From: Calliopum simillimum
Lineage: Eukaryota; Arthropoda; Insecta; Diptera; Lauxaniidae
NCBI GenBank assembly: GCA_951812925.1
Contig: OX638368.1
Coordinates: forward strand, 122,287,309-122,351,308
DNA: 64,000 nt
Reading direction: 5' to 3'
Of this stretch, positions 12,430 to 25,625 are shown piece after piece. Made by a program: the position numbers and the translations under genes. Positions within the stretch are counted from its first letter, which is position 1, and every line of letters starts with the position of its first letter. A model generated the notes under the pieces. It did no database searches, was not told the DNA's origin, and saw nothing but the letters and a program-made list of their open reading frames with translations.

Positions 12430-13853
12430 AACATTTAAAACTCCATAAAATATTGGAGGAATTGGAAAGGAGTTACTCCGATGGAAGATTCCCAGATAAA
12501 ATGATTCGGAAGCATCAGATTTCGACGACGAACACTAAAGGCATATATTGTTAGAATATTGGGGATAAAAAGGCGATGACTTCAGCTCTGATGATTCTTG
12601 TATCGATCCGAATAACGAAGGGCCAACAGTATCAAATTCACCAAAGAAGATATTATCTGGGAAGCGAAAAATTACTATTCCTAAAGAGTCTGTTTCCGTT
12701 ACATGTTAGAAGACAAATTTTTTTATTATAACCTGTGACACTGTGTGTATTTTCATAGACCAAAACAATAGTTCTCGGAAAGATTATCGCTAAGTCAGTT
12801 AACGTAATAGTTATTTTGGTCCAGGTGGCAACGTAATTCTAAATCTGATTTCCAAATCACAGATACTACTAAATGAAGCACACAAAATGTGTTTTGAATA
12901 TAAATACATGATATACACTCCAAAGTCAAGTCATTTATCAGCACTTGAATAATGTGTTAGTGGCAAGGTAATGGGAGCCAGAATGGGTCATTGTTCACTT
13001 AGATATAAAATAGCCGAAAAAAAAGATAGACATCCATGGTTCATATGATTATCGAACTTGCGATAATTCAAACGTAAATCTTTGCCACTGGAAGGACAAT
13101 CAATCCGTAAGAATGGGAAGCACTTTTGAATCGGCTGAATAAACTGAATACTTACGTTGGTCAAAATAACATAAGAAAAATGTGAAAGTGTCCCAACCCA
13201 TAATGTTTGCCAATACAAAAAAAAAGAATGGGCGGAGTTGTCCTCCTAGACTAAATGATCAGCGTATACCGAACCAGAATGGGCCGGCCTAAATGGTATT
13301 AGCCTATTTAATGAAAAATGTTAGACTTAGTCCTTTACACTTTGTTTTCATCGAAAGCTAGCAACATCTATGTTTGAAGTACATATATCTAATAGAAAAA
13401 ATTCGTAAATCTCATTACTCAAGTACATCTATTGATTCCATATATGACAGGAGAGGTCAATTGAGGAGTGGCCGTACCAAAGGGCCTAAGTACCATTTCG
13501 AGGCAAAAGTAATGTCATACTTTTTATGTGCCTAATAGTCTGTTATTTGACTGTTATAATTTTTTCAACATAATGGCATCAATTTCACAATATCAGGAAA
13601 ATTTTTAGTGAAAACAGAAAACAATTTTATTAATTTCTAACAAAATGCCACCCGTTTCATATTATGACACAACTTTTGCCTCGAAATGGTACTTAGGCCC
13701 TTTGGTACGGCCACTCCTCAATTAGTAAGATATATTCAAAAACAAAGACGTTGCGGTGAATGTACACTAAAATCAAATTTTATTTGTACAAAATGCCATC
13801 GGCCCTTACACCCCAAAAATTGTTTTGAAGCCTTCCACACTAAGACAGAATAA
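12430..13853 (+). pseudogene. piggyBac transposase remnant
   Basis: Many stops and shifts, but three family landmarks are readable: an acidic N-terminal stretch (GDDFSSDDSCIDPNNEGPTV, about 12570-12630), the WKDNQSV segment near 13090 followed by MGGVVLLD and MISVYRTRMGRPKWY (from 13228, with a stop between), and a C-terminal Cys/His domain at 13728-13853 (RRCGECTL, CTKCHRPLHPKNCFEAFHT). The last landmark is the cross-brace zinc domain of piggyBac proteins. The conserved Asp of MGGVD is changed. Not functional. Confidence 0.85.
13459..13723. mobile_element. MITE nested in the piggyBac coding region
   Basis: AATTGAGGAGTGGCCGTACC is mirrored by GGTACGGCCACTCCTCAATT; the arms extend through GGGCCTAAGTACCATTTCGA to GAGGCAAAAGT, about 55 bp nearly perfect. 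It sits just before the C-terminal zinc domain. The high arm identity suggests a young insertion. Confidence 0.85.
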
Positions 13854-14112
13854 ATATATTTGGGTCACACATTTTTGTATTACTTCGATATTTTTTTCGT
13901 TTTTTAAATTACAAATACTTATGTGTTGCATTTTTTTTTTTTTTTTGTTTTAATTTTTCACGTATTTTCCACAGCTGAATGGTTTTCTGTGCTCAGTATC
14001 CTTTAAAAAGGACACTTTAAAAAAAAATTAGCTCATTGGAGCTAAAAAAATCAATTTTGTCGAAGCGGATTTCAATATCGCTTCTGGATCGCCGTGAGCA
14101 CTAATGGGTTAA

Positions 14113-17100
14113 GTTCGTCTATAGAGGTGGTGTATATTTTGTAATATTAAAAAAATTAATCCGTTAAAGATGTCATCTTTGCATTGGATTCATATGAAAA
14201 ATAATTTAGTCTTCTTTCCAGAAAAAATATTTTAGTAGATCTAAAAAGTAGGCGTTTTTTAAAATGTAGTAAAAATAATACTTTTTTCCATATAGGAGAA
14301 AACTTACTTTGTGCTAACTTCTTACTTTTCCAAAAATAGGACAGAATATGAAGCGGTTGAGAAATGTCCAAGTTATGAATAACTGTGTGAAGTAGAGTTT
14401 ATCACAATATACCAATTTTCCACTTTTAGCACCCATCCAAAATTTAGGCATTTAGGTTTAGGCATGAAACGAAACCATATACCAAAATCGATGGGGGTGT
14501 GTCAATTCTTGTTACGCTAGGCATGGAATGACTGCGTAATAAATACACACTTTATTTTTTTTACATATAATTTATTATGAATTTGTTAATAATATATATA
14601 TATTTACTTTCTTTATTCTTTATATTTAATTTTTTATAATTTGTTGCATTACTAAAATTTCTTATTACTTTGTTCTCTCTAATAATATTTTATTAATTTT
14701 TTCTTTAAAACATTCTGATTTTTTTTTTAAATAAAGTTCTATTCTCACTTTTTTGTGTTTTGTTGTCCTCTAATTCATTGTCCATGGTTTTTTTTATTTT
14801 TGTTTTTGCCTATTTATTTTTATGCTCACAATTTGTTCATTACAATTTTTTTTCTTTTTTTGCTTTTTTTTTAATTTTAAATAAATGCTAGTAATAATCA
14901 TCATTTATATTTTTTTAAATTGTTCAATTAAATAACTAATAATAAATACATATATATGTAAAATTTCTTAATAACTTTTTTATTAATTTGCAATTTAGTT
15001 TCATTAAATTTTTTATTTTTTGTTTATGTTGAATTATACATGTCAACCTAAGCTGAGAATTTTTCATAATAAAATTGATTTATTTTCAATTTGAATTGTA
15101 ATTCCGTGCATTTTAATTTAAGAAATTGATTTCAGTATAGCAAAGATTATTTCTGCCACACAGCTCTCAAATTTCCCTCTAACAATTTCAATGTCATCAA
15201 CACCCATCTTTGTGGGTCCTAAGACTTCAATGACGAGAGCCACGCCCTGGAAGCGAGTGCTGAAATATTTAAACTATCCAGCTTTGCCTAGATAATTCCA
15301 ACATTGAGCATCGATTATATTAAGTTGCCGATGACAAAGGGAATATTAGAACTGTCGAGAAAATTTTGATGAACACCACACCAAAGCCTCACATAATTTA
15401 TTTGTCTTTGCAATATTATGACCGTGGGTGGGCGCCATTTCTAACGACAGCACATTTGAGAGAAACGAAATAGCATTAGTGTATACATACGTATACAAAT
15501 GTGAACAACGCACAACAACGACAGTTTTACTTCAGCAGCCTTATGGTTTTTGTACCACTACATGCAAAAGAAGTTTTGCGTCCGTGTTGGTGCCCACCAT
15601 TGAATATGACCATAGGTGGGCACTGCCACACGCCTAATTTCTACTAAATACATGTGTAGTTGTGCGAATTTGCTTTTCTTCACTTTTGAAATAGAACTGG
15701 GTTTTGTAAATTTTCGCACTACGATTTTACGAGTTTGAGCCCCCGGAACGTGGGTGAAAACGAAGATTTAAAAAAAAAGCGAAGACTTGTTTTTTTTCTT
15801 GTTCAATTACCTTTCGATAGAAATCTTTCTACAATGCGTACCCAAAAATGCAGGCAAAAAATTTTTATATAAATAAATATAGTTTTTTCTCGTATTAGAC
15901 TTGGTTATACATCCTCGGAGGGCTGAAGCCATGCTGAAAGTATGCTTCAATAATACAATGTTGCAGTTTTTTTTTTTTCATGGTTCTAGTTAAAATTTTC
16001 AGTTTAAATTGACGTGATTTATCCAAATTATATTTTTTTTTTTTATGTTTTGCTCATTTAAAAAAAAAAATCCGGTTTTGTTACTAATTTTTGCTTATAT
16101 AGTAATTTGAATTTTAAATTTTTACGTCCATTTCTATGTTCTATAATTTTTTATGTTTTCACTAAGTTTCTTTTTTCCTTTTTTGAAAATTTGTTCAATT
16201 TCAATTGTGTTTTACTTTACAAATAGAAAAATTGCTATTAATTTTGTAGTTATTTTTGCAGTTCTTTTGTTAACGTGTTTTATTTTTATTACTCTTTTTA
16301 TTCAATCTATTGTATTGTTTTTTCTTTCATTTCACATAAATTCCTTTCGGTGTTTAATTAAGTTTTTGTTTGGTGTTTCTATTTCTAATCGGTGTTTTTA
16401 ATTGCAGCGTCAGTTAACATTTCATTTTATTTGAATTCAATTGATAATTCTATTTCTAAATTGTTGTTTTTAGTTGAGTTGCTAATTTCGTTATTTTTTT
16501 TTTTTTTTTTTTACTAAGTTTTTATTAATTGTTTTGCTTACGAGTAACTCTTCTTCTAACTATTTCTATCTAGTATATGATGTATCCTATTATTTCATAA
16601 CCATTATTGATTTATTGTTGCTGTAGATGCTTAGACAATTCACAGTTTCTTTTCGAGTTTGTATGTATGCATTTTATCTATTAATTTTCAAATTATGTTT
16701 GTTTGCATTGGTGGGTTTAATTTTTTTTTTTTTTTTTATTTATCATGTATTGAGTGTACCAAAGTTGTCCAATGTAAATAAAAAAAAAAATGTGCTTCTA
16801 ACTCTCTAACATAAAAACGTAGTTTTAACCAGCACACTGTGGTGAAAGTGTTCAGTTTAGTTAATTCATTAAAAACAAAATTATCTAAAAAACACAGTTT
16901 GACAAAATCGACATATTTATTAATCTGACAATAAAAAAATCAAGTAAAATTAAGCATAATTCTAAAATGCATCAAAGAATTTTCCATCAAAGAAAAGTTT
17001 TCAAATGTTGTTTTCTTAAATCAATGCCATAATCTTTTTAAAATAGTGATAGAAATCGACGCTTTCCGTAGAAAAAAGATTTGTCACTTCCAATTAGGTT

Positions 17101-17276
17101 CGGCGCAAAATGTGAGAACCGAAGTCTAAGCTCAGATCCTTATATGTAGGACATGCATTTTTTGCGTTATACATTTTTTTCGTAAGTCCCCTTTTGAGTA
17201 AAAAATCGTTTTTCCGACCTCTTTATTGAAAAACGTAAAAAAATCGATTTTTGGAACCGTATATTATATATGTATA
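14113..17276. other. AT-rich intergenic stretch
   Basis: Long T- and A-runs dominate 14540-16820. A short imperfect hairpin around GACCGTGGGTGGGCGCCAT (15421) and GACCATAGGTGGGCAC (15608) is the only structure seen. No gene or element recognised; short open frames here are chance products of low complexity. Confidence 0.45.
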
Positions 17277-17430
17277 AGGAGTGAGTTCGAAAAAATCTTA
17301 ACACACGTTTTACCTAATAATTTTTTTGGGTGTAAAATTTAAAAATTTCTTTGATCTAGTTATCTTTGAAAAATATGTCAGTTATTATTTTTAATGAAAA
17401 AGATGTTGATTTGTTGTGAGTTTGATCAAA

Positions 17431-18295
17431 ATGAGTGAAGAAAAAGAAGTACGTCTTAAAATTATTAAAAATTTTCAAAAAAATCCAAATTGATCTTACA
17501 AAAAATTGGTCAAAGAATTGAAGGTCTGCCGTCAAACTGTTTCTAATGTTATTAAACAGTTTCAGGAGATTTTGACCATCGATAGGAAACCTAGTTCAGG
17601 AAGAAAACAAGAACCACATGATATTGGGAAAGCCAAGAAAATTGAAAGCATATTGAAAAGATCTCCAAACACATCTGCTAGAAAAGCTGCCCGGTTAGCC
17701 CAGTGCTCTGACTATTTGGTGCGAAAAGTTAAAGCCAAAAATATTCATGTTGTATAACGGAAGACGAAACGTATGTACTTGGCAGATTTTACGCAGCTTC
17801 CGGGTCAAAATTTTTATGTTACTGATGCTCGAGGAAATGTCGAAGAACAATTTAGAATCCAAAAGCAGACAAAATTTCCTAAAAAATTCCTGGTATGGCA
17901 AGCTATATGCAGTTGCGGCAAAAGAAGCAAGTCATTTGTTACAGTGGACTCTATAAATACCAAAATATACATCAAAGAATGTTGGAAAAAAAGAATCCTA
18001 CCTTTTATAAGAGAGCACAATGTGTCCACATATTTTTGGCCCGATTTGGCATCATGTGGAGTGGTACCAAAGTAATAACATAGTTTTTGTACCAAGAGAG
18101 GCCAATCCTCCAAATTGTCCGGAGCTAAGACCAGTGGAGAGATATTGGGCTCTTGTGAAAAGAAACTTAAAGAGCACGAAAAAGGTGTCCCAAAATATCG
18201 AAGATTTTAAAAGGAAATGGGCGAACTGTTCTAAAAAGGTGTCTGAAACAACTATCAAATCTCTAATAGAAGGCTTACTGAAAAATAGTGGTTAG
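17431..18295 (+). pseudogene. Tc1/mariner-superfamily transposase, broken
   Basis: ATG at 17431 (MSEEKEVRLKIIKNFQKNPN) is soon followed by a stop, then an HTH region (KELKVCRQTVSNVIKQF, SPNTSARKAARLAQ). The catalytic part is readable across frameshifts: EDETYV, LADFTQLPGQNFYVTDARG, KFPKKFLVWQAICSCGKRS, YFWPDLASC, ANPPNCPELRPVERYWALVK. First Asp, second Asp and the acidic residue in RPVE are visible; a block after KAKN is deleted. The wording of the last motifs differs from classic mariner and Tc1 and fits one of the intermediate DDxD/DDxE groups. Confidence 0.85.
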
Positions 18296-18310
18296 AACTA
18301 TAAAAGTTAT

Positions 18311-18545
18311 ATTAACTAGCTACCAACAAATCACGTGTCAAGTGGTTCTGTGGTGTGAGCTTACTGCTCTGTGTTTTTGAGTTATGGGTGAAACGTATCG
18401 AAAACCGACCTACCAACAATTTTTTGGTTTTTTTTACCTATGCATTTTGCCTTGTTTTTGTAATGTTGTTTTTACTCAAAAACACAGAACAGTAAGCTCA
18501 CACCACAGAACCACTTGGCACGTGATTTGTTGGTAGCTAGTTAAT
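18311..18545. mobile_element. MITE with ~72-bp near-perfect inverted repeats
   Basis: ATTAACTAGCTACCAACAAA is mirrored at the right end; the arms run on through CACGTG, GTGGTTCTGTGGTGTGAGCT and AAACACAGA. It is inserted just after the transposase stop of the host element. A solo right arm lies at 11705-11810. Confidence 0.85.
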
Positions 18546-18707
18546 GTAAATCATTATCTGTTCAAAACAACAAAAAAATTAAAAGTTATATTTTTCTGTA
18601 ACATGTAAAATATTATCAATTAAATAAAAAAAAATCAAAACTCTAAGATCAATCGTTTAAAAATTATTGAATATTATATATGTTAAGATTTTTTCGATCT
18701 CACTCCT

Positions 18708-21250
18708 TAATCCAAAAAAAATAAAAAAGTTTTAAACGCCAAAGTTTTTGTAAGAACATAATCTTTATTCCTAAAGTACTCTCGGGTATCCATTTTCTAA
18801 TGAAAAGAAGTTATGAGCAAAAACCATGTTTTTTTTTAGCCAAAATCGAGCTTCAGTAGAATCGAAAGTGCTCCAATGGTTTTCCTCAGAATGAAAAAAA
18901 AAATTATGCAGATATCGTTTTTAAGAGTCCCTCTAACTTTTGAGTCGGTTCGGGATGAATCCTTATTTCGACCCGGTCTAATACTTATGTATCTCACAAA
19001 CCATATAAGCTATTTTGATGAAAATTGATGGATAGATGGCGCACAGTGGCGGCATCTGGCATTTCTCGTTTCAAACTTCTGAAATATATAAGATATTTTA
19101 ATTCTGTTTTCGGTTATGGATAGAAAATTCTCAAAGCTATTATGACCCTAAATTTAGATTGCATTGCAGGTTGAAAGGCAAAGTTTTGTTGAAGTTTGAT
19201 TTTCTGTAAATTTCATACATAATATCATGTTAGAAAAATACCGGAATGGCCTAATATTTTAGAAACTGAACGTTAAATCAAAAAATAAAAAAACACGTGT
19301 CCAATAATTTTCAGAGATCTATTCAACGATATGAAATTCGACCCGTTTGGCGTTGGCAAGTTCAAAATTTAAAATTAAAACCCCATTTTTTATTGGATAT
19401 TCAGATTCTACGCAAAAAAGTACGAAAATTTTGTCTGAGGCATTTTTCTTTTACGGCCTAGATGGCGCTGTAATCGACAAAAACAAAATTAAAAATACAA
19501 ACTTCTGTACCTAAAACTTTGTGAAATTAGGTCAAGAAAACCGGCTTCGGGCAAAATAAAATGCGTCACAGTGCGAAAAACTCAATATAAATCAATTTTA
19601 AGTAACCCAATTTTTTATTGCATATATCGAACCCTAACCGCCAAGAAGGCTTAACTGACACGATTTCGGATTTTCGTTTTTTGATGAAAATCAATAATTC
19701 GCGTTCTTACGCATCTTCACTACAAATTTTCTAACTGTAAAAAGTATCATTACGGAGTTATAGCGAAAGCAATAAGGGCTTAGCGCCATTCGAAGTATTT
19801 TGTTTACTTTTTTTTTTTTGTGACTGCAAGTTATTTGGAGTAATGCTGAAATGCTTGGGCTTTTCGCTCACAATTGGTATTTATGCAAATAAGATGAATA
19901 TGAAAATTCATTTTATTTCTAATTTCCTCGACGTTCCGGCTATGATTGGTTAAGTCTAAATTTTTAAACAAAATAACTTTTTTCTTTTTGTGACAAAAAT
20001 AATTTGCAAATAATGCAATATAAAAGGAAAATTTATTAAAAAGTCTTGAAGCAGATTAATACTAAGTATTTGTGACCACAAATGTTTTTTGGTACAAAAA
20101 CTGAAGATTAGATGGAGAATCTTGTAAACTTTAAGGCTTAACCGCCACAACACTGAAAAATAGCATACAATGAAACTAGTTGCATCGCATATCTAACACA
20201 AAATATAGCTTACATACTAAATTTCACTGTATTAGCTATACTAAGTGCACGGATATTTAAAAAATAACCATCTCCTCTAAAATTTAGTTTTTGTCGGTTG
20301 TCCTTTTGGCAGTTAGAGCTCGATATGTTTTCCTTTGAGTAAAAACAACAAAATAAAACTATTTTTAAAATTGTTTCTCTACCATTTTTTAAAGAGGTCA
20401 AGACAAAACAAAAATAGTCATTTTCGATGTAATTGCCGGTGCTGAACCCGAATTCAGTCTTGGAATTGTTCTACCACATATGATTTTTGAGGTATTCTAA
20501 CCTAAAAGTTCATAAACACGATTTTTAAGGTTAAAAATCTCTATTTCAATGCTTAAATTTTCAACAGTTTCACATTTTCACGCAGTAAATAGGCCAACAA
20601 AACCAAAAAAACCGAGTGATATACATACATTGTATTGAAAACAACTTTTGCTAAATGTTTTAAACTCACTTTTTAACGAAATTTCTGAAATGTGCACTTT
20701 TCGAATTATTTTAACTAAGTATTTTCATTTGAGTTTGTTATTGCATACATTTTTCTCTTATTTATAAATTGTATTTATTGTTCATGAGCTACACATAAAT
20801 TTATTTTTATTTTTTTTTTTTTTTTTAATTATAGCAAGTTTTTTTAACTTTTTCATTGCTTGCTTTTTTTTTATAGGCATTTTTCGCTGTTTCGATTTTG
20901 CCTGATTCAAAAATCTTTAAAAAAAAAATCCAATCAAATACAATTATTTTTTTTTTTATAATTTCCAACAATTTTAAGCATTGGCTAAACATCGATGTTT
21001 AAATATTTTTAAATTTTTTTTAACAATTGGCGATAATTAATTTGTTAAATTCTAAACACACTTAAAATTTTTTTCAATATTTTGCAAAAGAAAACAATAA
21101 AAAAAAAATACGAAAACGTGAGCGTGGAATGAAACGAAAACTGATTCAACGGAAAAGAAAAAAGTATAGGAATAAAAATGTCATGCATCATGGTTGTTAA
21201 GCTAAAAAATTGCAATTTGTCATCCCTGCTTCTAACTTTTTGACCACGGG
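18708..21250. other. Intergenic stretch, nothing recognised
   Basis: No frame above about 65 codons and no inverted ends were seen. 18720-19800 is somewhat less AT-rich, with short homopolymers; it could be an old, unrecognisable transposon. Confidence 0.4.
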
Positions 21251-21251
21251 T

Positions 21252-21373
21252 CGAATCGACGCATCCGTGAACGTACAACTCATGACGTAAAATCATGTGT
21301 TTCACATGTATTTCACATTACTAATTACATTATTTTACGTCACGAATTGTACGTTCACGGATGCGTCGATTCG
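21252..21373. mobile_element. Short hairpin MITE
   Basis: CGAATCGACGCATCCGTGAA is mirrored by TTCACGGATGCGTCGATTCG, arms about 45 bp (through TGACGTAAAAT), loop about 25 bp. Confidence 0.8.
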
Positions 21374-22394
21374 CTTTGTGTCAAAAGCAACAATAAGGAC
21401 TGCATCGAAAAGAAACTGTCAACTATCATATTTATTTTCAGGCCTGTTCCATAACACGAACCTGCATGGGTTTTCCTCTCTAAGTTTTAAAAAGCAATTT
21501 CTATAGATTTAAGTGTGTTGATTACGAGAAAAATAGTGAAAAAATTCCAGCACGTCACAATTTTCAGTATTTTAAGTTTTACTCAAGTGCCTTTTTTGTA
21601 TATACAAGACTACCGCGCCTATACTACTGAACGTATCAAAACCATATTTGCACCAGATGTTATTTTGGTGTTCCAACACATTTATAGGAAATGTGGGATC
21701 GATTGGACAAGGGGGTGTTGTACCCCTCATATAAAAAAAAAAACTCAAAATAATTGAAAATTTTATTTGAGTCGCTCCTACGCCTATACCAGTAGGTATA
21801 TTGAAACCATATTAACAGCATATATCCGCCTGATATTCCGACAGATTTGTCTTGACAATAGGGGTAATCGAATGAAAGTACGGTGCGCTCGGTATGCAAA
21901 GAAACATACCGTAAACAAAAAAAAAAAAAAAACGCATATCTACGTACTTGACCTGCAATATGAAACTTGATATCTGGATGAATATTATGCATAACATTTA
22001 TCTTGATCGTACGGGGAGCACCAAAAAAATATATGGTGCAAGAATGGTTTAAATATGTTGAGTATTTTAGGCGTGAACGATTGAATTAATAAGTTTTCAA
22101 ATGCTGCACAGACTTACAAGGGTACCCCTCTTAAAATTAAGAGAGTGTTTTTTAATGTATTTTTTGATGCCGAGCCCAAATCCGTTTACAGAATTGCTCT
22201 ATCATGTCCGAATTTTGAGAAAATTTAAAATAACAGTGTAAAACCCACGATTATTTTTGAGGTTATGAAAACTGGAATATGTCAAAATTCTGACGTGATG
22301 GAAAGAAACCAAGTTTAGAGTCGTGATTAGGAGGTCCCAAACCACCATAATTGGCTTCAAAAATCAAGAGAGGAAAAAAAAAGTGTCGAATTTG

Positions 22395-22765
22395 CAGGCC
22401 TGTGTAATCCATGTGGTTTCAATTACTTTTCATTAAGCAGGCTGCTTAGTGAAAATGGTGAGCCACACGATAAAAAGTATTAGAATCTTTTTAGCGGACA
22501 ATTACAGGCTCTACAAATAATATTAATTTTCTTTAACGAAAAAGTAACCATTTAGGAAATATTCTTAAAAAACTGCTAAAAGTCGGATAATTCGACTTTA
22601 TCGAACAGTTACTTGTTAATAAATACAAATGAATATTATTTGTAGAACCTGTAATTCTCCACAAAAAAAGATTCTTATACTTTTTATCGTGTGACTCACC
22701 ATTTTCATCAAAAAGTTTTCTAAATGAAAAGTAATTGAAACCACACGGATAACGGAACAGGGCTG
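22395..22765. mobile_element. CAGGCCTGTTCCG-type MITE, copy 1
   Basis: The arms carry CAATTACTTTTCATT, GGTGAGCCACACGATAAAAA and CAGGCTCTACAAATAATATT and their complements. The same element is at 51259-51640, where the tips are better preserved (CAGGTCTGTTCCGTAATCCG). Confidence 0.8.
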
Positions 22766-24354
22766 TTTAATTCACTTTTCATTAAAATTTACAAAAAAAG
22801 TTATACTCTTAATTTAAGTCGAATTTTATGTTAAATTTTGCACATCCTCTTTTTTAACGAAACTGCTTGAACTAAGCCAGTTTTTTTTTTTTAAATTATT
22901 TTATGCCATCAGCAACTCAACCATCTTTCTTCAAGTTTTGCTTCACAATGGCCCAATCATTTCCTATTGGGCGAAAATCGTAAGCTTTTAGTGAGTTAGC
23001 GGGCGCAGAGTGCAGTGGCTAAGTCAGGTCAAAATATTGTTGATGCATTGTAGTACAGCAACTTTAGCTCAGTCAATTTTAGTGCTAGAAATATGTTTAA
23101 AAAGTGCAAATCATGTCTGCTTCAACTTTTGTTGAGACAAATTTTTATGTCAGGTGCATTGTTTTTAAGTTGTTCGTCAAAAACTGACTTTTTTTTATCT
23201 TTGAACACCTAAAAATGGGGTTATGACACCCTGTTGAGCGGTGGACTTTTTTTTGGTAAAGATTCTATAATCTAATAAGCAACTGTGCCAAGTTTCAAGG
23301 CCGCAGCAGTTTTTTCCTTTTTCCAGTTTGGCTAATTTTACTGGACTATTTCTTATAACATGGTATAAGGTGGCTTTTCAGACACTCCTTTCTGTAAACC
23401 TCAGCAAATATCATGCCTTTTGTGAAAAATGAGTCTAATATATTAAAGCAAGAGCGAATAGCTTTTCAGATAAGATATTTTTCGCCAAATATTTAAGTCC
23501 AACTATCGATATTGACTGATTGACAGTACTACCTTTTGAGTAGAATTAGGAGTCTGGCAATGTTCTAAGTCCATTATTAAATAGGTTTCATCATCTATTA
23601 TAACTCATTCAGTTATATCTTCAAGTAAACGGTCATACAATCTTCGTAAGTAGCTTTGTTTTACCCACTTGAACTTTCCTTTCAATGATCACGCTTTAAA
23701 TGGTACTTTCCTTGTTTTAAATAAACGCATACTCTGCGATAAAAATATATTTCAGTGCAGTTTCTTTTCGGTACTGTCCTCATGTACCAGCATCATCCCT
23801 ATACTTGATAAATAAATTTTAAAAAAAAACACTTTTTTTGTATATTTTCCAATCAAATCAATCGACCGTCCGAGACTGTTTTTCCACGATTGTCTGCCTG
23901 CTGATTAAATTTAACTTTGCATACTTTTAGATATTTTTGTAAATATGAATGCTTATAATGCTTTTTTTTCTATTTTTGTTTTTTTTTTACAAAAAAACTT
24001 GTTTGTATAAATGGTTTTTTAGCTAACGACCGGGAAACCTTAGATTTTTGTTATAAACATGTACAAAATTTGAATCTTTTCATATTTTTATAAAAATTTT
24101 ATGCTTTTTTTTAATTTTTTCTCAATTCAGCAGTGTTTTGCAACAGTTGAAAGCTATTTTAATTATTTTTTTTTTCTTACACTGATAACTAATTGCTATG
24201 TACATTGAACTGACATTTAATCATTTCAAAACTATATTCAGAAATGCCTATATGAAGATAAAGAACTTTTGAAGCGCCTAGTTTTCCTTTACATTCTTCT
24301 GTAAAGTGCAGGTTTTTTCAATGCCCCGCTTTAAAACGCAGCAATTTAGGCTTA
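22766..24354. other. Intergenic stretch, nothing recognised
   Basis: AT-rich with T-runs; no frame or inverted repeat that I can support. Confidence 0.4.
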
Positions 24355-24625
24355 GGATTCACAATCATTAATTAACTAATGACAAGGGTTTAACCAGAAA
24401 CATTTTATTTTCAATCTTAAATTGACCATTAGTTAAACCCCCAAATTTTAGAGTTTAACCATTAGTTAGCCAACAGCCGATGAGCAGCCGTAACAGTCGA
24501 TTTTTTTGCACTCAATTAAATTTTGTGCCCTTCCACTTATTTCCAAACTCTGTGAATATAAAACATTAATTGAACTATTTTCACTATTTTAGTTAACTAA
24601 CTGGTTAACCAATGATTGTGAATCC
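24355..24625. mobile_element. MITE with GGATTCACAATCATT ends
   Basis: GGATTCACAATCATT is mirrored by AATGATTGTGAATCC; inner GTTTAACCAG / CTGGTTAACC also pair. TTAACCATTAGTTA-like units recur inside. Confidence 0.7.
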
Positions 24626-24629
24626 GGGC

Positions 24630-25620
24630 CTTAGCATATTTTTCTTTTATCTTCATTTTATTTAATTTTTTTTTTTTTTATTATATTTATATTTAGTAAC
24701 TTTTTATTTAATAGATTAAAAGATTTCATGTACGTTAATACTTTTGTTAAGACTTTAAGGTGGTTTTGGTTACTTGTTTAATATTTAACTAAAAGTGTAC
24801 AAAATTATTGCATGACGTCTCAAATCATGTTCCCTATAGTTGAATAATTTTTGGCCACATCTTCAAAATCAAAATTTCTCAAAAACTATCTAGAATTATA
24901 CCTATACAACAGAATAATGAAAACTATGTTTTGCAGTAAGTGATAAAGTGAAACACAAAAGAATTAAATTCAATAAATAACTAAAATTTATTGTTACAAT
25001 ATGTTGTTCGAAATAAAACTGGACAAATTCATAAAAAACATAAAAAAAAAAAATTTTTAAGCCAACTAAGTGCATAAACCTTAATTAAACTTTGTGCATA
25101 AAATGTTACATTTTCTTTTATATAGTTTACAAAATGCTTACTTTTACTTTGTGACAATAAATATGGAGATTGCGTATTTCTTTTTTGCAAACACATGCAT
25201 ATTTTGCTATATATGTATTGACTCCGTGGAGACATGCATTATTCTTTGTATTTGCTTTATATGTATATATTTTTTTTTATAATTTTAACTTTACATAATT
25301 AGTGTTTGATATAATAAATGATGCTCATGACTAAGATAAATTTAAACACTTTAGACACATTGTCATACAAATAATGACTTCCAAAATATAAGAAATAATA
25401 TTAATGTTATATCTTTTTTTAATTGATTAAAAAAAAAATTAAATAGTTTATTCGTATAAATTGAAATAATATCTTTTAATTTTCCGAACAAAAAAAAAAA
25501 TTTTTTTTTTTGGCTGTGCAAACTTTAGGTTTTATAAACGTCCTTTTTTACGCTTTTAATAATCTTTCATTAAAATTGACTTAAATCATTTTTTTTTTTT
25601 TTTTTTTTTTTTTTGTTGAA
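24630..25620. other. AT-rich intergenic stretch
   Basis: Homopolymer T and A tracts; nothing recognised. Confidence 0.4.
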
Positions 25621-25625
25621 TAGTA

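Larger units (their letters stand above)
12037..14108 (+). mobile_element. Decayed piggyBac transposon with TTAA target sites
   Basis: TTAA lies immediately outside both ends; the left tip CCCATTAGTGCTCA is the exact complement of the right tip TGAGCACTAATGGG. Subterminal CCTTTATAAAGGAC / GTATCCTTTAAAAAGGAC also recur. TTAA target plus CCC...GGG ends and the internal protein remnants identify piggyBac. Size 2.07 kb including a 265-bp MITE. Confidence 0.9.
17277..18707 (+). mobile_element. Tc1/mariner-superfamily element, decayed, with nested MITE
   Basis: TA duplications flank AGGAGTGAGTTCGAAAAAAT and its complement ending TCACTCCT at 18707. The interior encodes an IS630/Tc1/mariner-type transposase. 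1431 bp including the 235-bp MITE at 18311-18545. Confidence 0.88.

Noticed and set aside
12988..13218. 76-codon minus-strand frame
   Set aside because: Antisense to the piggyBac transposase remnant (WKDNQSV region), so a shadow.
15421..15640. Possible hairpin from GTGGGTGGGCGCC and TAGGTGGGCAC
   Set aside because: The two words are partly direct rather than inverted repeats and there are no clear ends.
14540..16820. Numerous Phe/Leu-rich frames resembling membrane proteins
   Set aside because: Products of T-tracts; no consistent frame, start or homology.
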